Shown: in pieces, positions 1-10,950 of the stretch
Layout of the letters: each line of letters begins with the position of its first letter
Numbering within the stretch: position 1 is the first letter of the stretch
Assembly: GCA_021018815.1 (NCBI GenBank)
Contig: JAITYX010000133.1
Coordinates: forward strand, 248,001-312,000
Length of the DNA: 64,000 bases
Direction: 5' to 3'
Source: Talinum fruticosum
Lineage: Eukaryota; Streptophyta; Magnoliopsida; Caryophyllales; Talinaceae
Made by a program: the position numbers and the translations under genes
Notes under the pieces: generated by a model
Databases searched by the model: none
What the model was told of the DNA's origin: nothing
What the model saw: only the letters and a program-made list of their open reading frames with translations

Positions 1-714
1 TTCCTATAAGCACATCCTTATCAACAACATCATATGCCTTGAATTGGGCCATGTCATTACAAACATGTACAATAGTACCAAAATTAACCTATCATCCAAT
101 TAAATTGGTGGCGGTCATATTAACTTCTGTCACCATACTTATTTAGGGATCTCTTACCCCGATGACCATAACGACAAATTATTCTCTCACTTTCAACCAA
201 GTCAGCCTTGGCTGTAGAAGTTTTATTTTTCATTTTCTTGACATGATTACAATCCTTAATGTCATACCTCTTTTTTGTTACAACCATAGCATTTATGATT
301 TTTTTTCTTATTATTCTTAATTATTTTGTTGCTAGACTCTAGTATTTTCCTTTCATTATTCTTCTTGGACTTTTCTTCCACATAGTTCACCTTTGAACTA
401 TTAGGTAGATCGACATCATCTCTCTTTTGAGATTCATCCTCAATTTGGAAATGCCTTAAGATCTTTCAAAATTAAACTCTTCGTTGGAATGAAGAAGCTT
501 CTTTCTATGATTATTCGAAGTAGTAGGCAATGTTTTGAAGGTGAAGTGTACAGCTTCAAAGGGAGTTGCCCAGACCTACACATGTTATCTAGTTGATTAC
601 GACTTTTGTGGTCATGGATGCTAACTCCTCTTTTATAAGCATGCCAACATTTCGCTATGTTTTGAAGTTTATGAAAGGCAAGAACGCCAAGTAGATTTTA
701 GGTTTTTGAGGATA
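1..714 (-). pseudogene. Ty3 (Tat-like) gag, C-terminal remnant
   Basis: This is the 3' part of a decayed retrotransposon gag gene read on the minus strand. Just below 714, minus-strand translation gives a broken match to the Tat-type gag pattern (KPKIYLAFLPFINFKT, stop, then GMLIKEELAS). Further down it is rich in Lys/Asn with stops and frameshifts. The gene continues across the solo LTR at 715-4605 into 4606-4718 and then 6650-7260. Gag would form the element's cytoplasmic particle. No zinc knuckle was found. The family assignment is by eye; an alternative is unrelated low-complexity sequence, but the TSD-flanked continuity supports gag. Confidence 0.45.
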
Positions 715-1324
715 TGTAACGCCCTAATACGTAACCACATAAATAAGTAATTAACAGCGGAAGACTTGTAAATTGGGAGACGTTACCGCCGTTTTAGAAT
801 GAAAACAAGGCAAATTCATCTCGAGCAAATTAATTTTTCAAACAATTTATGTAACAATCCAACCCAAATTTTTTTCTTTACAGAAAATGAAATTTTCAAA
901 ATGTCGAGGATCAGCTGGAGAGGAATCATGAGCCAAGAGACCAAGGAAGAGACTAACATGTATGGGGTCAAGACGAACAGCCGAACATCACTTCTCTTGA
1001 CCAACTTTATCTTTTCTTCCTCTTTAAACTTTGGATGTGATTGCGAATAGTTTGTCATGCGTTCAAGTCCCTAAAAATTTAAAAACATAAAACAATAGAC
1101 TTGTAAGCTAGAAGCTCAAGTACGTTACCGTTATAAAATAAAATTATAAGTTAAATGCTCCTAAATTATGCATATCTTAAATCATTTCTCTTGAATAAAC
1201 AATTTGCAAACTTGTCAATTGCCGATTTGCTTTGTTGATTTAGCCAAACTTAGGACCCATACTCGTGAAAAAATTAATCATGGAATCCGACTCCTAGGGT
1301 CATTGAACCCTGAGGCGGTCGGCT

Positions 1325-1500
1325 GTGAACTATTGGACAATTAAACGATTAAACGGTTAACAATTGAACAATTAACGATTCTGCGAACAATTGAACGATT
1401 AACGGTTACGTGCGCAATTAAACAATTACCGATTCGTGCACAATTGAACAATTAACGATTCTGTGCACAATTGAACAATTAACGGTTAAATGTTCGCTAG
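1325..1500. repeat. Degenerate AT-rich tandem repeat inside the LTR
   Basis: A short unit of the type ACAATTGAACAATTAACG, with spacers such as ATTCTGTGC, recurs about five to six times with variation. The unit spacing is roughly 30-40 bp. It lies near the outer end of the solo LTR at 715-4605. Confidence 0.65.
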
Positions 1501-3699
1501 CGAGCAACGTTGTCCGAGCGTCCCCGGATCAACCATTTACGATTACGATTACAATTTCTTACGATTACGATCACATTCAATCATGGATCGTCATAACGAT
1601 TAATGGGTCCCTTGCACGGCCAAATCATGATAAATTGTGAAAAACTTATTTATGAATGCAATGAATTGTAAGCGCTAACTATTAATCTGTAAAGCTTTTA
1701 CTTTTAGTATAAATGTAAAGGCAATAACGTACCTTAGTGTGCCGAATACTTGAATTGCTGATTGTTTCGCAACACAATTCAATTCGATTTCTGTTTCCAA
1801 AACGAATCTACTTTTGTAGATTACTAGTCTTTTAACAATACTTATATGCGTTTACGATCACCAACTTTTACTTTTCGCGTACCTATCCATATTATTTCCT
1901 TTTGATCTCGATATTCATACATTTCCCTGAAATAAGCTATTGATGATATGGTTTGAATTTGTATATAACAATTGATGAGTTTATTTTCCCGTTCTTGTAA
2001 TAAAACTCAAGTTTGATCTAGTATGCTCTGTAAACCAAATATATGTCCTTCTTCCTACCAATTGGCCCCTTGACTTGGCTAGTCTAAATACCTTACCTTC
2101 CTTCGTGATTAGTCATTTATAAGATTACTTACTTCTAAACCACCTCCAATTCATTTCATCGATGTAAACCAAATTCACCCAATTAATGAATTCTTATTGG
2201 CACCACTATCACACTCGGAATTATCACCCTATAATCGCTTCAATTTCCTTTCACAATCTAAGTTACATTATATACTTTGTTGCTTTAATGCTTTTTCACC
2301 GACAATCAAGACTCTACATTCCTGCATCGAAGGTGTTGATTTGGTCTTCAAATTTTCTAAAAATTTTAGCAGAGTTTCGTTTGAAATATGGCATAACCAT
2401 TAGGCTAAAAGCCTTAAAAACCTGTATAAAATCCACAATAAAACTCAACGAGCCACACGCTCGAGTATACAACTCAACGGCCACACGCCGGAGTATATTG
2501 ACCATCCCAATAACCAAGTTTCAACCCAATATATAAGCCAAGTTACAATCTCGTCAATATTCTCATTTTCTTGTGCTCATGAACTTTTCGATTTCGATCA
2601 CAACATATATATTTATAACTAAGGCTCCGGTCAAGCAATTTAATCATAGAAATCCCGATTTTTGGGAGATGGATCCGTACGATTAATTTCCTTTATGAGT
2701 ACTACCAATAATCGATTAATGATTTAGTATGTCATAGATAAATAGTGAAACTCATTAACATGTAAACATTTAGATATTTTGAAAAGTACAATTAGTAACG
2801 TACTCGAAGTGTTGTTCGTTTTTCTTTAAATATCGTTTTTCGTTCTTTTCTTCGAACATGTCGTTTCTGTTGCTTTTCCGTTGTCGAAAGTAATTTGATT
2901 CGATGAGTTAGGTCTCTATTCAGATTGTCATACTACTTTTCTTTTCTTTCTTTTGTAAACTCTTACGTTCGGTTTCTTTAACTTCTCACTTGTCGCTCAA
3001 AGTTCATTTGAGCTTGAAAACTCTCACAATTTTATAAAGACCTATTCCTCCTCCCTTCTTAACTCGATTCAACATTCTGGATTTCTTTTCAATCCCCTCT
3101 CTCTTTCAATAATATCTCCGTTAATTCCAATAAAACCTTCAACTTCATCGGCTAATTTACATTTATTTCATAATTTTCAATCCAACTTAGCATACCCAAT
3201 TTCCATTTAATTCGCACACATTAATATACCTCTATACTCTCATCAAATTTCCCTTTTCCAAATTGATTTACTCTTACATAACTAAACCAAGATTCAATTA
3301 CATTAGTTTACCCAAGTTTTGCACACATAGACCAATAAATTCAATTTTCAATCAATTTTCAATATCTCATTTACACATTCTTTAAACCATCTCCAAAAAA
3401 CTATATATATACGCTCATATTTCAATCATCCTCAATATTTTTCTTCCAATTCTTCCACCACCAAACAATTCATTCATATTCATATAAAACTTAAACAAGC
3501 ACATTCACAATTATAAATAAAACCAAATCAATTTCCAATTCCATATCCACACATATTAAACCCTAAATCCAATTTCATTTTCTCTCATGATTCTGTCAAT
3601 TCCACCACAACCAAGTTACAACTCATATTAACTCGTCTAATTCTTCAATTACAACATAAATTCGTAATAGAAATTTGCTTAGAAATGGGGAATTAGAGA

Positions 3700-4190
3700 T
3701 ATACCTCAAGGGGGTTTTGAAGTGGAATTGGTGGTGGTGGTGGTTCGGAGTTTGAGGTGGAAGCTCCGAGCGTTGGTCGGCGGTGTCGGGCGCCGGACGG
3801 CGGCCAAGGGTGGCGGCAGCAGCCCGGTTCGGAGGCGGTAGTAGCCGTAGGGGCGAAACAGCCCGGCCCCTGTTCCGAGCAGAATAGAGCAGAGAGGAGG
3901 GAGATGCGATGGAGGTGGCTGGGTGGTGGCCGAGGCACCGGTCGGCGACCGGGGACGGCGACCGTGGTGGCACGACCGAGCAGCAGCGGCAGCAGGGGCG
4001 GTTTTGTCCTGCTGGCGCGAGACGAGGAGGAGCGAGAAGAAAGACTTGGTGCGGGAGCAGGGCAGCGGCCGGGTACGCCGGCGGCGGCTTGCTAGCGGCC
4101 AAAGAAGCTGGTGAGGCTGGCCGGCCGGCAGTGGTAGTCGAGCAGCGAGAGGGAGTGTGAGGGGAGGTGAGAGAAGAGAGGTGAGAGAGG
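3700..4190. other. GC-rich island in the solo LTR with overlapping open frames
   Basis: Composition jumps from AT-rich to strongly GC-rich here, with CGG and GGT runs. Open frames exist on both strands (for example 3706-4239 minus and 3757-4095 plus). Their proteins are Pro/Ser/Arg-rich on one strand and Gly/Arg/Glu-rich on the other, as expected when GC-rich DNA lacks stops by chance. A similar island at 47885-48460 sits at the corresponding place of the related LTR, so it is a family feature. It is probably part of the transcribed LTR leader and not a protein gene. Confidence 0.6.
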
Positions 4191-4288
4191 GATGGAGATG
4201 ATTAATGTAGCCGTGTTTCAAACACCTCCTCCCTTCCACCGATATCGCGATCCTTCCATCATTTTTATTTTATTTTATTTTATTTGTG

Positions 4289-4289
<1 letters not shown>

Positions 4290-4349
<60 letters not shown>
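4290..4349. repeat. (TA)n microsatellite
   Basis: About 60 bp of uninterrupted TA dinucleotides, inside the solo LTR between its terminus and the GC-rich island. Confidence 0.97.
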
Positions 4350-4351
<2 letters not shown>

Positions 4352-4605
4352 GTTTTATTTTATTTCTTTTTACTTATTAATTTAATTTTTTTCAAATTCG
4401 GAATGAAATTAGTTGAACATATATATATACATTTCGAAGTACAAGCGTAAATTTGTACGAATTACCCATTATTATTTACGTCTATCAAATTTGTTCGCAT
4501 CTTTTATTTTGATTTCATATTGTGCGTAGCTGCTCTTAAACAATATTAATACGATAAAACGCAAATTTAAAATAATTAATTACGATTAAGTTTCGGGGTG
4601 TTACA

Positions 4606-5175
4606 GGATAGGTCTCACTTGATATTTTTCGAGAGCTTGTCCATGATGTGGGCGGCTTTTGCCCTCCATCGGGATAGAATTACTCGGTAGTTCCGTATTA
4701 TAGGAGTATTAGTGTAAGGGATATTAACATTTACCTTCCTCAAGATATTTGGAAATCATTTATAAACCCTCCAGGTAATGATATTTACTTTTACCTACCT
4801 TGGATTTAGAGATAAAAAATATTTAACATCAAAAAAGGCGAAGGGCTAATCGGAACCATAAAATGACAAGTTTGTCCCTTATTTTTAAAATAGAATGACC
4901 TTTTTACCCCTACACCTAGAAAGAGCACACATATTGTAAAAGGACAATTGTGGCATTATACATCTTTTTTTATGTCATATCAGCACATATATCGTATTTG
5001 GATATTGTTTATTATTAACAACAAAGGTCAATGCATTACTCAAATATTAACTCGCTCCGGTCAGGGTTGGTAAAAATAAATATCAATACCTGGAGAGTTT
5101 ATAAATGATTTCCAAATATCTCGAGGGAGGTAAATGTTAATATTCCATTAGTGTAAGAACTCCTTGCAAAGACCA
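4606..5175 (-). pseudogene. Ty3 gag middle fragment, interrupted by a MITE
   Basis: Outside the MITE at 4719-5146 the minus strand reads LVKEFLH, stop, YSYNTELPSNS. This resembles the segment that follows the W-Y-x-x-L/I-V region in Tat-type gag. It joins the fragment at 6650-7260 across the copia solo LTR and the fragment at 1-714 across the long solo LTR. The three pieces therefore form one split gene. Function: retrotransposon capsid precursor, now dead. Confidence 0.55.
4719..5146. mobile_element. Mutator-like MITE with long TIRs
   Basis: A 428-bp element with terminal inverted repeats of about 80 bp. The left end starts GGATATTAACATTTACC and the right end is its near-perfect inverse complement (GGTAAATGTTAATATTCC). 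It is flanked by a perfect 11-bp direct repeat, ATTAGTGTAAG, at 4708-4718 and 5147-5157. Long TIRs with a 9-11 bp target duplication are typical of Mutator-like elements. It has no coding capacity. The TIRs differ at few sites, which suggests a fairly recent insertion, younger than the gag gene it interrupts. Confidence 0.9.
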
Positions 5176-6649
5176 TGAAGAGTCGGACTCTAAAACTAGA
5201 TCATTCCGAGTACTACCTAAGGACTCGAGTACAAACCTCATCCCTCCTAAGTTTTTATTACAAGTCATTTTGAGTGTTATAGAAACTCCCGCATAAGTTT
5301 TCATTCGATTCCGACCGACTCGGAAATCACATTCTTGTTTATCCTCTCACATTGACATTTCGAGTCACTCGGACATCACTCGATTTATCGCTTGTTCAAA
5401 TAATCTCCCTAACACTTTTTATCTAAGTTCTAACTACATATCATGAAGTAAAGTGAATTACAGTGTTAATTCATCTCTCTAAGTCTCGTACGTTTGTTTG
5501 AGAATTATTTGTCCGGAGTGCTTATACTCCGATATTTTCACTCTTATAACTTGATCTTTCTTAGGATTGACTCCAATGGAATTTGAGTATAATGAATATT
5601 AGACTCAGAAAATTCCACTATTTTAGGCCCGAGATAATTATGCACCTAATTATCTTAATTAAATTATTATCTCGTGCCTAATCTTGGACCAAAGTATTTT
5701 ATACTTTGAGAACCAAAATTATTTACTTTTGTAGGTTATCCAAACGAGGTTGTCTTATTTTTGAATTATAAAAGTAACCAGCTTCAAGTCGTCAATCACC
5801 AGCGAAACAAGGTTTTTCTACTTCGAACAAGGCCCGGATGCTCGTGTTAGGGTTGTCTGTTTCCAAAATTGGAAAACTTCAACGCTAAGCTCAACGGTGG
5901 TTTCCACCTTACTTTTTAGACATCATCAGCTGACCGGAGCACCTTTAGGAGCCGAAGCCGTTGCACAACATTCACATCCCAACGGATCTTTTCGAGCGAC
6001 CGAGAAGAACCGTTACAATGATCAAGAAGGACTTTTGTTCGAAATTAATCACAACGGCTAATCCGCTTGGTCATATATAAATAGAAGCCAACTCTCAAGA
6101 CTTGGAGATTGCTGAGTTATTGTTAATACACATTACTTAAGCAAAAGTCATTATACTCATACTCAATCCTCTATTTTACAACTCCCGACTTGTAATTTAT
6201 ACTTTCCGAGTTGTAAAGTCTTATAATCGGATACATACTCTTTCTTATTTTCTGAGTAAGGTCCCTTGACTGAGCTGTAAGGGTTAACTCAGGGACAACT
6301 ATAAAGGTTACCTCGGTTAGGAAGTACTAGATCGGATAAGGGAATTTTTGAGTCTAGGAAAACTTTGTAAGGAATTGTTTAAGGGAGCAATTCGGTTGAG
6401 TCGATCTGCTATATTTTGTGGATTCAAAATATTTGATTTGACTTGGTGCTTGGACTAGCACTCGTCTCGTGGTTTTCCGCCCTAGGAGGGTTTCCACGTA
6501 TCTCCGAGTTTACAATTTTCTGAGTCTAATCTAGACTCAATGGTCCGATTCATTCTTTTCAAGCTTAATCTTCCAAGTTTGTTAAAATTTCTTCATCGCC
6601 CTATTCACCCCCTCTAAGATGACTAAGACTCTCTAAGAGCAAACCTTCG
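5176..6649 (+). mobile_element. Solo LTR of SIRE-like Ty1/copia element
   Basis: The element starts TGAAG and ends with AGCAAACCTTCG (family end ...CTTCA). It is flanked by perfect 5-bp repeats GACCA at 5171-5175 and 6650-6654. It is 1,474 bp. The same LTR family occurs at 14159, 27223, 32738, about 40735 and 52463. The LTR at 32738-34173 belongs to a copia polyprotein, so the family is copia. A TATA-like box at 6074-6083 marks the likely U3/R boundary and plus orientation. No internal region is present, hence a solo LTR. Confidence 0.9.
6074..6083 (+). promoter_or_regulatory. TATA-like box of copia LTR
   Basis: TATATAAATA, followed by AGAAGCCAACTCTCAAG, a layout repeated in the sister LTR at 53327-53336. 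Likely core promoter of the LTR; activity is not shown by sequence alone. Confidence 0.5.
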
Positions 6650-7260
6650 GACCAGTCTAGTTTGTGACCTTGTGGGGTCAACAATATTGTACCATTTCAT
6701 GAGGTCTTTATGATACATGAAAGGAAAGATGACATGGTACGTGTCTTCTTGTACCTTTTTCAAGGTTATTGCCATTACAAATTTCCTCACATGGTGGTAA
6801 GGGTTATTAATCCCGTTGAACTTGATGTTAGTCATTGTAAACTTTGGGGGAAATTTTCCTTTTGGAATTGAAGTGAATCCCGCATAGGCCAAGTAGTAAT
6901 CACTAAGCATGGAGGACTCCTGTAGTAGCTTCTCTATTTGATCTCGCTTAGGATCAAAACTAGGCTTTTATTCTTTACTTTCATGAGTAACCTTTTCTAC
7001 TTTCCCTTTGGATTTTTGTTTTTTATCCAAATTTTTTGCAAGCTTTCCAATAGTTCCACCCATGGCCTCAAGTGTCTCATTCTGTGCCTTCATTCTAGCC
7101 TCCATTTTCTTAGTGAGATCCTTAATCGGGGTCATCATAGGGGTTTACTTGTTCTTCTTCGAAAATTTGAGAAGACAAGTAAGGCACCACAATTGACCGT
7201 CGACTATATGTCGGTGCTAAGGTGGATCTTTCCAACCGCCGAGTGCTAGGATTCCAATAA
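6650..7260 (-). pseudogene. Ty3 (Tat-like) gag, N-terminal and central part
   Basis: On the minus strand, 6910 to 6660 carries the gag pattern: IPKGKFPPKFTMTNIKFNG, then NNPYHHVRKFVMAITL, then F-x-x-x-x-K-D-L-M-K-W-Y-N-I-V-D-P. This corresponds to the Tat-type retrotransposon gag (x-Y-D-G-T-x-x-P-x-x-H-L ... A-x-x-W-Y). The region to 7260 is more degenerate and may be the N-terminal part. Downstream the frame is cut by the copia solo LTR and resumes at 5175. Gag would build the virus-like particle; stops show it is inactive. Confidence 0.7.
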
Positions 7261-7440
7261 GGCCCGATACCAGTAGGCTTCGTATCCTGTACCCTAGCAA
7301 AAACAGGTGTTTAAGACTTGCACTTTCTTTTGAGAATTTTAGGGAGATTGGGACTTTGAATCATTAGACCAGATTAATTCTCAAAAAAATAACCCTAAAA
7401 GGAAAAAAAAGGCATGCTCTTATTTGGATGCAGATAAAAT
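7261..7440. other. Non-coding, probably Ty3 5' leader
   Basis: No coding pattern or repeat is visible. Its position just upstream (minus strand) of gag suggests the untranslated leader of that element. Confidence 0.3.
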
Positions 7441-7815
7441 GTAGAAACAAAAGATAGACCAATTAGGAAGGAATGCACAAGATGGACCTACTTGAAATGC
7501 AAATCAAAGTGGTCCTTCCTAAAATAAAGATGAATATATGTAATTTTTGGCTAATATGCAAATGTGGATCAACTAAATAAGATGTGTCCATATATATTTG
7601 CCTGAATGCAAAAAGGATTAATTTAGAAAGAGCTGATTCTTTTTTGGCTAAATGTAAAAATTGGACCAACCTAAAAAGAGATAAATATTTTTTGGCAAAA
7701 TGAACAGTTGGATGGGTTCACCTAAAAAGGATTTTTTTTTTTTTGGCTAAATGTAAGATGGATGCATTCACCTACGAAGAGATGAATCTTTTTGGCTAGA
7801 TGCAAGAAAATGCAG
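7440..7815. repeat. Degenerate short tandem repeat array
   Basis: The phrase TTTTTGGCTAAATGTAA recurs at about 7540, 7640, 7690, 7742 and 7788, with intervening blocks such as ACCTAAAAAGAG. Spacing is mostly 46-60 bp, with one gap of about 100 bp. It lies in the presumed leader of the Ty3 element. Confidence 0.6.
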
Positions 7816-7992
7816 GAAAAAAGATAGAACCTAATTTTAATAAAATAGAAAGTGGGGCCCATCAATAGGGCTCGGTTGACGCGAGAATCTAGGATGGGTC
7901 GGATTTGGCCCAAGGACCCATTAGGATTTGGTTTTGTTTTTTTGTTGGGACATGGGAGAAAAAATGACCAACCCGCTAAAAAATTCTCTAAC

Positions 7993-8150
7993 TCAAAATG
8001 TAGATATAGACCGATCTAGGAGGAAGGAAGGAAAATTTGAAATTTGGCTAAAATACACAAAAGAGACTGATTCAAAATGTAGATATGGATCAATCTAGGA
8101 GAAAGGAAAGAAAAATTAAAATTTGACTAAAATACACGAAAAGGATTGAC
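7993..8150. repeat. Tandem duplication, 2 x 79 bp
   Basis: A block starting TCAAAATGTAGATAT at 7993 repeats at 8072 with few changes, including the shared segments GATCTAGGAG and CTAAAATACAC. The period is 79 bp. It continues the repeat-rich leader region. Confidence 0.85.
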
Positions 8151-8639
8151 TCCATTTTTTAATTATTTTTGAACCAATGTAAGAATTATTAGGTTTGATT
8201 GAATATGGGTAAACTGTTCGAGGCTCAAGGAAAAAGGTTAAATAAAAAGAAAAAATCAGATGCACAAATAAGCAATTCGACTTTCCTAAAAACGGTAATT
8301 AAACGTAGAATCTAAAGGTCTCAAGATCTATGTTCAAAGTTGCCTAAAAATGCAAAGATGACTAATATAAACATAGTAAAAACTCCTAAATTTAATTTTC
8401 AAATCTCACCTTGTTAATAAATATGCTTATTGAAAATTAAAAATTTTGGTAGTCCAAGATGGTCTAGACCACAAGTCCGGTTTTCCAAGATGATCCTAGT
8501 TTTTAAAAAACCCCGATGCTTATTAAGAAACTAAAAGTTTAGAAAAAGAGGATTTGTCAGTAAGTTTTGACTAAAAAAATTAACAAAAATGAATCACTTT
8601 GTAATTTTGAGTTTACAAAAGGAACAAAAACTCAATTAG

Positions 8640-9480
8640 AGAAGGTTTTAGAAAAGCACTCGATTGGCCTAAACCAATGACTCGAGTGTTCGAGGGTGAA
8701 GATATAAAATGAAGAGGGGTGTTTTTCGTTCCGTTGGTCATAACGACGACCTCTACTAATTAGAATAGGGAATAAAAATTATGTTAAGAAAATTAAGCAT
8801 ACATCATGCAAAAGGCGGAACTCAAGCAACCAAAACATGAAAATTAAACGATAAATAAAAAGCAAGAAAAGAAAGAAATTAATCTAACTATTGCATCATG
8901 GGGAAGAAATTAAATGAAATTACATCTTTAAACCACAATACATAAATGTGATAAAATTGAAATAAAATAAATGGAAACTCCAACGATAAGATCCGCACCC
9001 TCGGGTAGATCCACCTGTTAAGCTTGGGTCTTGACTGTATTTTGGCGAGTAACCAAAACATGAAATTCGGACAAAAGTATGAAAGCCTTTGTGAGGGTTT
9101 TAAGAAGATAAGTAGGAGTGTTTATATAGAGTATAGAGAGGAGAGAGTTAGGAGAAAATTTCAGAAAATGAAGGCTATCTTAAGATGAAATTACTGTGTG
9201 GAATGAGGGAGGGGGAACCCCTCTATTTAAGACTCGTGTTGAGGGTTAGGAAAACCCCAAACCTATCCCCACACTAGCCGGATGTAAAGGATAAGCTGAT
9301 CAAAAATTTGGAAAATGATAAAGGAAAATCCAGAGACTTGAACAAGTCAATATGAGTGCGTTTTGCGGATTATAGAATCAGATATAGTCCCTAAACGACC
9401 GCGTTTAGTGGTCTAGAAAGCCGAAGTTAGCTCAAGCGTTTACATGCATGATAAAAGGAGGTTTGACATGAATTTTTATG
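8640..9480 (-). mobile_element. Ty3 LTR-like fragment (copy A)
   Basis: Segments at 8640-9060 match 12920-13310: CCTAAACCAATGA, the run before GGAATAAAAATTATG, and CCTCGGGTAGATCCAC. On the minus strand this reads ...GTGGATCTACCCGAGGG, which resembles the transcribed part of the LTRs at 17017 and 19742. A minus-strand TATA-like CTTAAATAGAGGGG lies near 9220. The ends are not defined and no TSD was found. It is probably a decayed LTR of the gag-containing element. Confidence 0.4.
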
Positions 9481-9489
9481 ATGGCTAAA

Positions 9490-9690
9490 AGAGTATTTCT
9501 ATGGTGGATAAAGGGGTGTGTTGCATATATTTATAAGTTTGGTAAAAGAATGCTTTACCGGCATTTGTATGGTGGATAAAAGGGTATTTTTATAGTCGAT
9601 AAAGGGGTACATTATATGTATTTGTACAGTGGATAAAATAATGTTTCACATGTGTTTGTATAGTGGATAAAACGATATTTCCCAATGTGT
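9490..9690. repeat. Degenerate tandem repeats, GTGGATAAA unit
   Basis: GTGGATAAA or a one-base variant recurs at about 9503, 9571, 9593, 9628 and 9663. Between them lie ATTTGTAT-like and GGGGTA-like spacers. Irregular spacing of about 22-70 bp suggests a decayed minisatellite. Confidence 0.6.
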
Positions 9691-9839
9691 GAAAAGCGAG
9701 GGAAAAATGAATTAAGGCATGAATGGAAGCTTTGCTTCGCTTACAAACAGAACACGTATATCTTCACAAGTTGGACACACCAAAGAAACACTACTTGGTT
9801 ATTTTTCCTCTTACTCCTTTTAAACCAAAATACTCTTTG

Positions 9840-10830
9840 AGAAATGGATCTCAAGGATGATGTTGACAGTTAGTGCAAGCAAAGACTCAAGTAGATGATG
9901 AATTCCTTCGGGTATAAGAAGACCTCTTCCTCTCGTTATTTTATTGAAAACATGAAGTTTATGGTAAGTGTTGCATTGATTGGTCTTTTATTCATACTTG
10001 TATATCATGTTGGGATGTAGATAGGCATCTTTTTAGACATAGGGAAAAATAAATGTGCCCCTTAGTGGAAAAAATTGAGAAGATATTATACTTGGATTTT
10101 TATAGTGCTTTGATTGTCCACTGGGACCATCATGGATAAGCAGGAGGCGTTAGCAGGGATACTTGAGGTTCCTAGGAAGTTTTATAAGAATTATGTATAT
10201 GAAAATGCCATCTTGCTGGAGAATGTGCTTGAATGATTTATGCCTTCCCATGTGAGATAGAATATAAAGACGCTAGGGAAAATGCATGCCTCTAACCGAT
10301 CCTTAGGATTTTTTTCTTTTTGTTTAGGGGAAAGGTTGGAATGTGCAGTTCTAGGTGTATGAGTTTTGTTGTCGCTCTTAGGAGGGGAGGAAGGTTAGGC
10401 ACTACTATACTAGGAAAGTCCTTGGGTTGGGCGCATGTAAAGTGGGAAACTCATTCCCGATGGGTTGTCCCTTACTAGTGTATCTGTTGCTTAGTGAGAA
10501 GTGTAAGTTGGTAAAGTCTCCTAAAATTTTGTGCCTTCCAAAGAACTTTCTTGGTAAAGGGAGGTATAAAAAACTTCTAACTATTGAATCATCGAGTTCT
10601 TCCGATCAATTTTTGCCGTGGAAGATGTTGAATGGCTTAGTGCTCATTTGAGTTTAAGTAAGGTGATTATCTCTACCGGACCATATGATAGAGTAGTCTT
10701 ACCAATCTTGAACTACATTAACTTTGATCATCCTTCGAGAGTTGTTCATCATGTTGGAGACCACCAAATGATGCTCTGGTTGCCTACCAAGAAAGCCTAT
10801 AACAAAGCCAAGATTGGCTAAAATTTTCAA
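9840..10830 (+). pseudogene. Possible ORF1 of a Tat/Ogre-like element
   Basis: Plus-strand pieces read EDVEWLSAHLSLSKVIIS, then GPYDRVVLPILNYINFD, then PSRVVHHVGDHQMM. This weakly resembles the ORF1 (DUF7745-type) that Ogre/Tat elements carry before gag, in which a G-x-x-x-x-V-x-L ... P-S-R-V ... Q-x-G block occurs. The frame is broken by several stops. The function of that ORF is unknown. I am not sure of this call; it could be another Ty3 gene. Confidence 0.3.
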
Positions 10831-10950
10831 GACCTTCATTCGATCTAACATGGAAGGAACCCCATTTGCATCCTCTACACTCTTCTTAACAGGAGAATGG
10901 ATCCATCTTATTGGGCCCGACTTCTCGAAGACCTAGCTCTTATTGGTCAT

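Larger units (their letters stand above)
715..4605 (-). mobile_element. Solo LTR of a long-LTR Ty3 (Tekay-like) retrotransposon
   Basis: The element begins TGTAACGCCC and ends GGGGTGTTACA, which are imperfect inverted LTR termini of the TG...CA type. It is flanked on both sides by the 5-bp duplication GGATA (710-714 and 4606-4610). At about 3.9 kb with no internal coding domain, PBS or polypurine tract next to it, it is best read as a solo LTR left by LTR-LTR recombination. The minus orientation is inferred from homology of 2300-2500 to the reverse complement of 50430-50560 in the second copy (47416-50686). It is inserted in a Ty3 gag gene. The Tekay/Del label rests on the terminal sequence and LTR length only. 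Confidence 0.85.

Noticed and set aside
799..1050. An 83-codon plus-strand frame with an overlapping 80-codon minus frame
   Set aside because: Short, no domain, and inside the solo LTR; open on both strands over the same bases.
1325..1500. Short spaced repeats as a CRISPR array
   Set aside because: Units are AT-rich and variable, without constant repeats and unique spacers, in a plant LTR.
3623..4239. Overlapping 177- and 159-codon frames as possible host proteins
   Set aside because: Same reason: chance open frames in the GC-rich island of a solo LTR.
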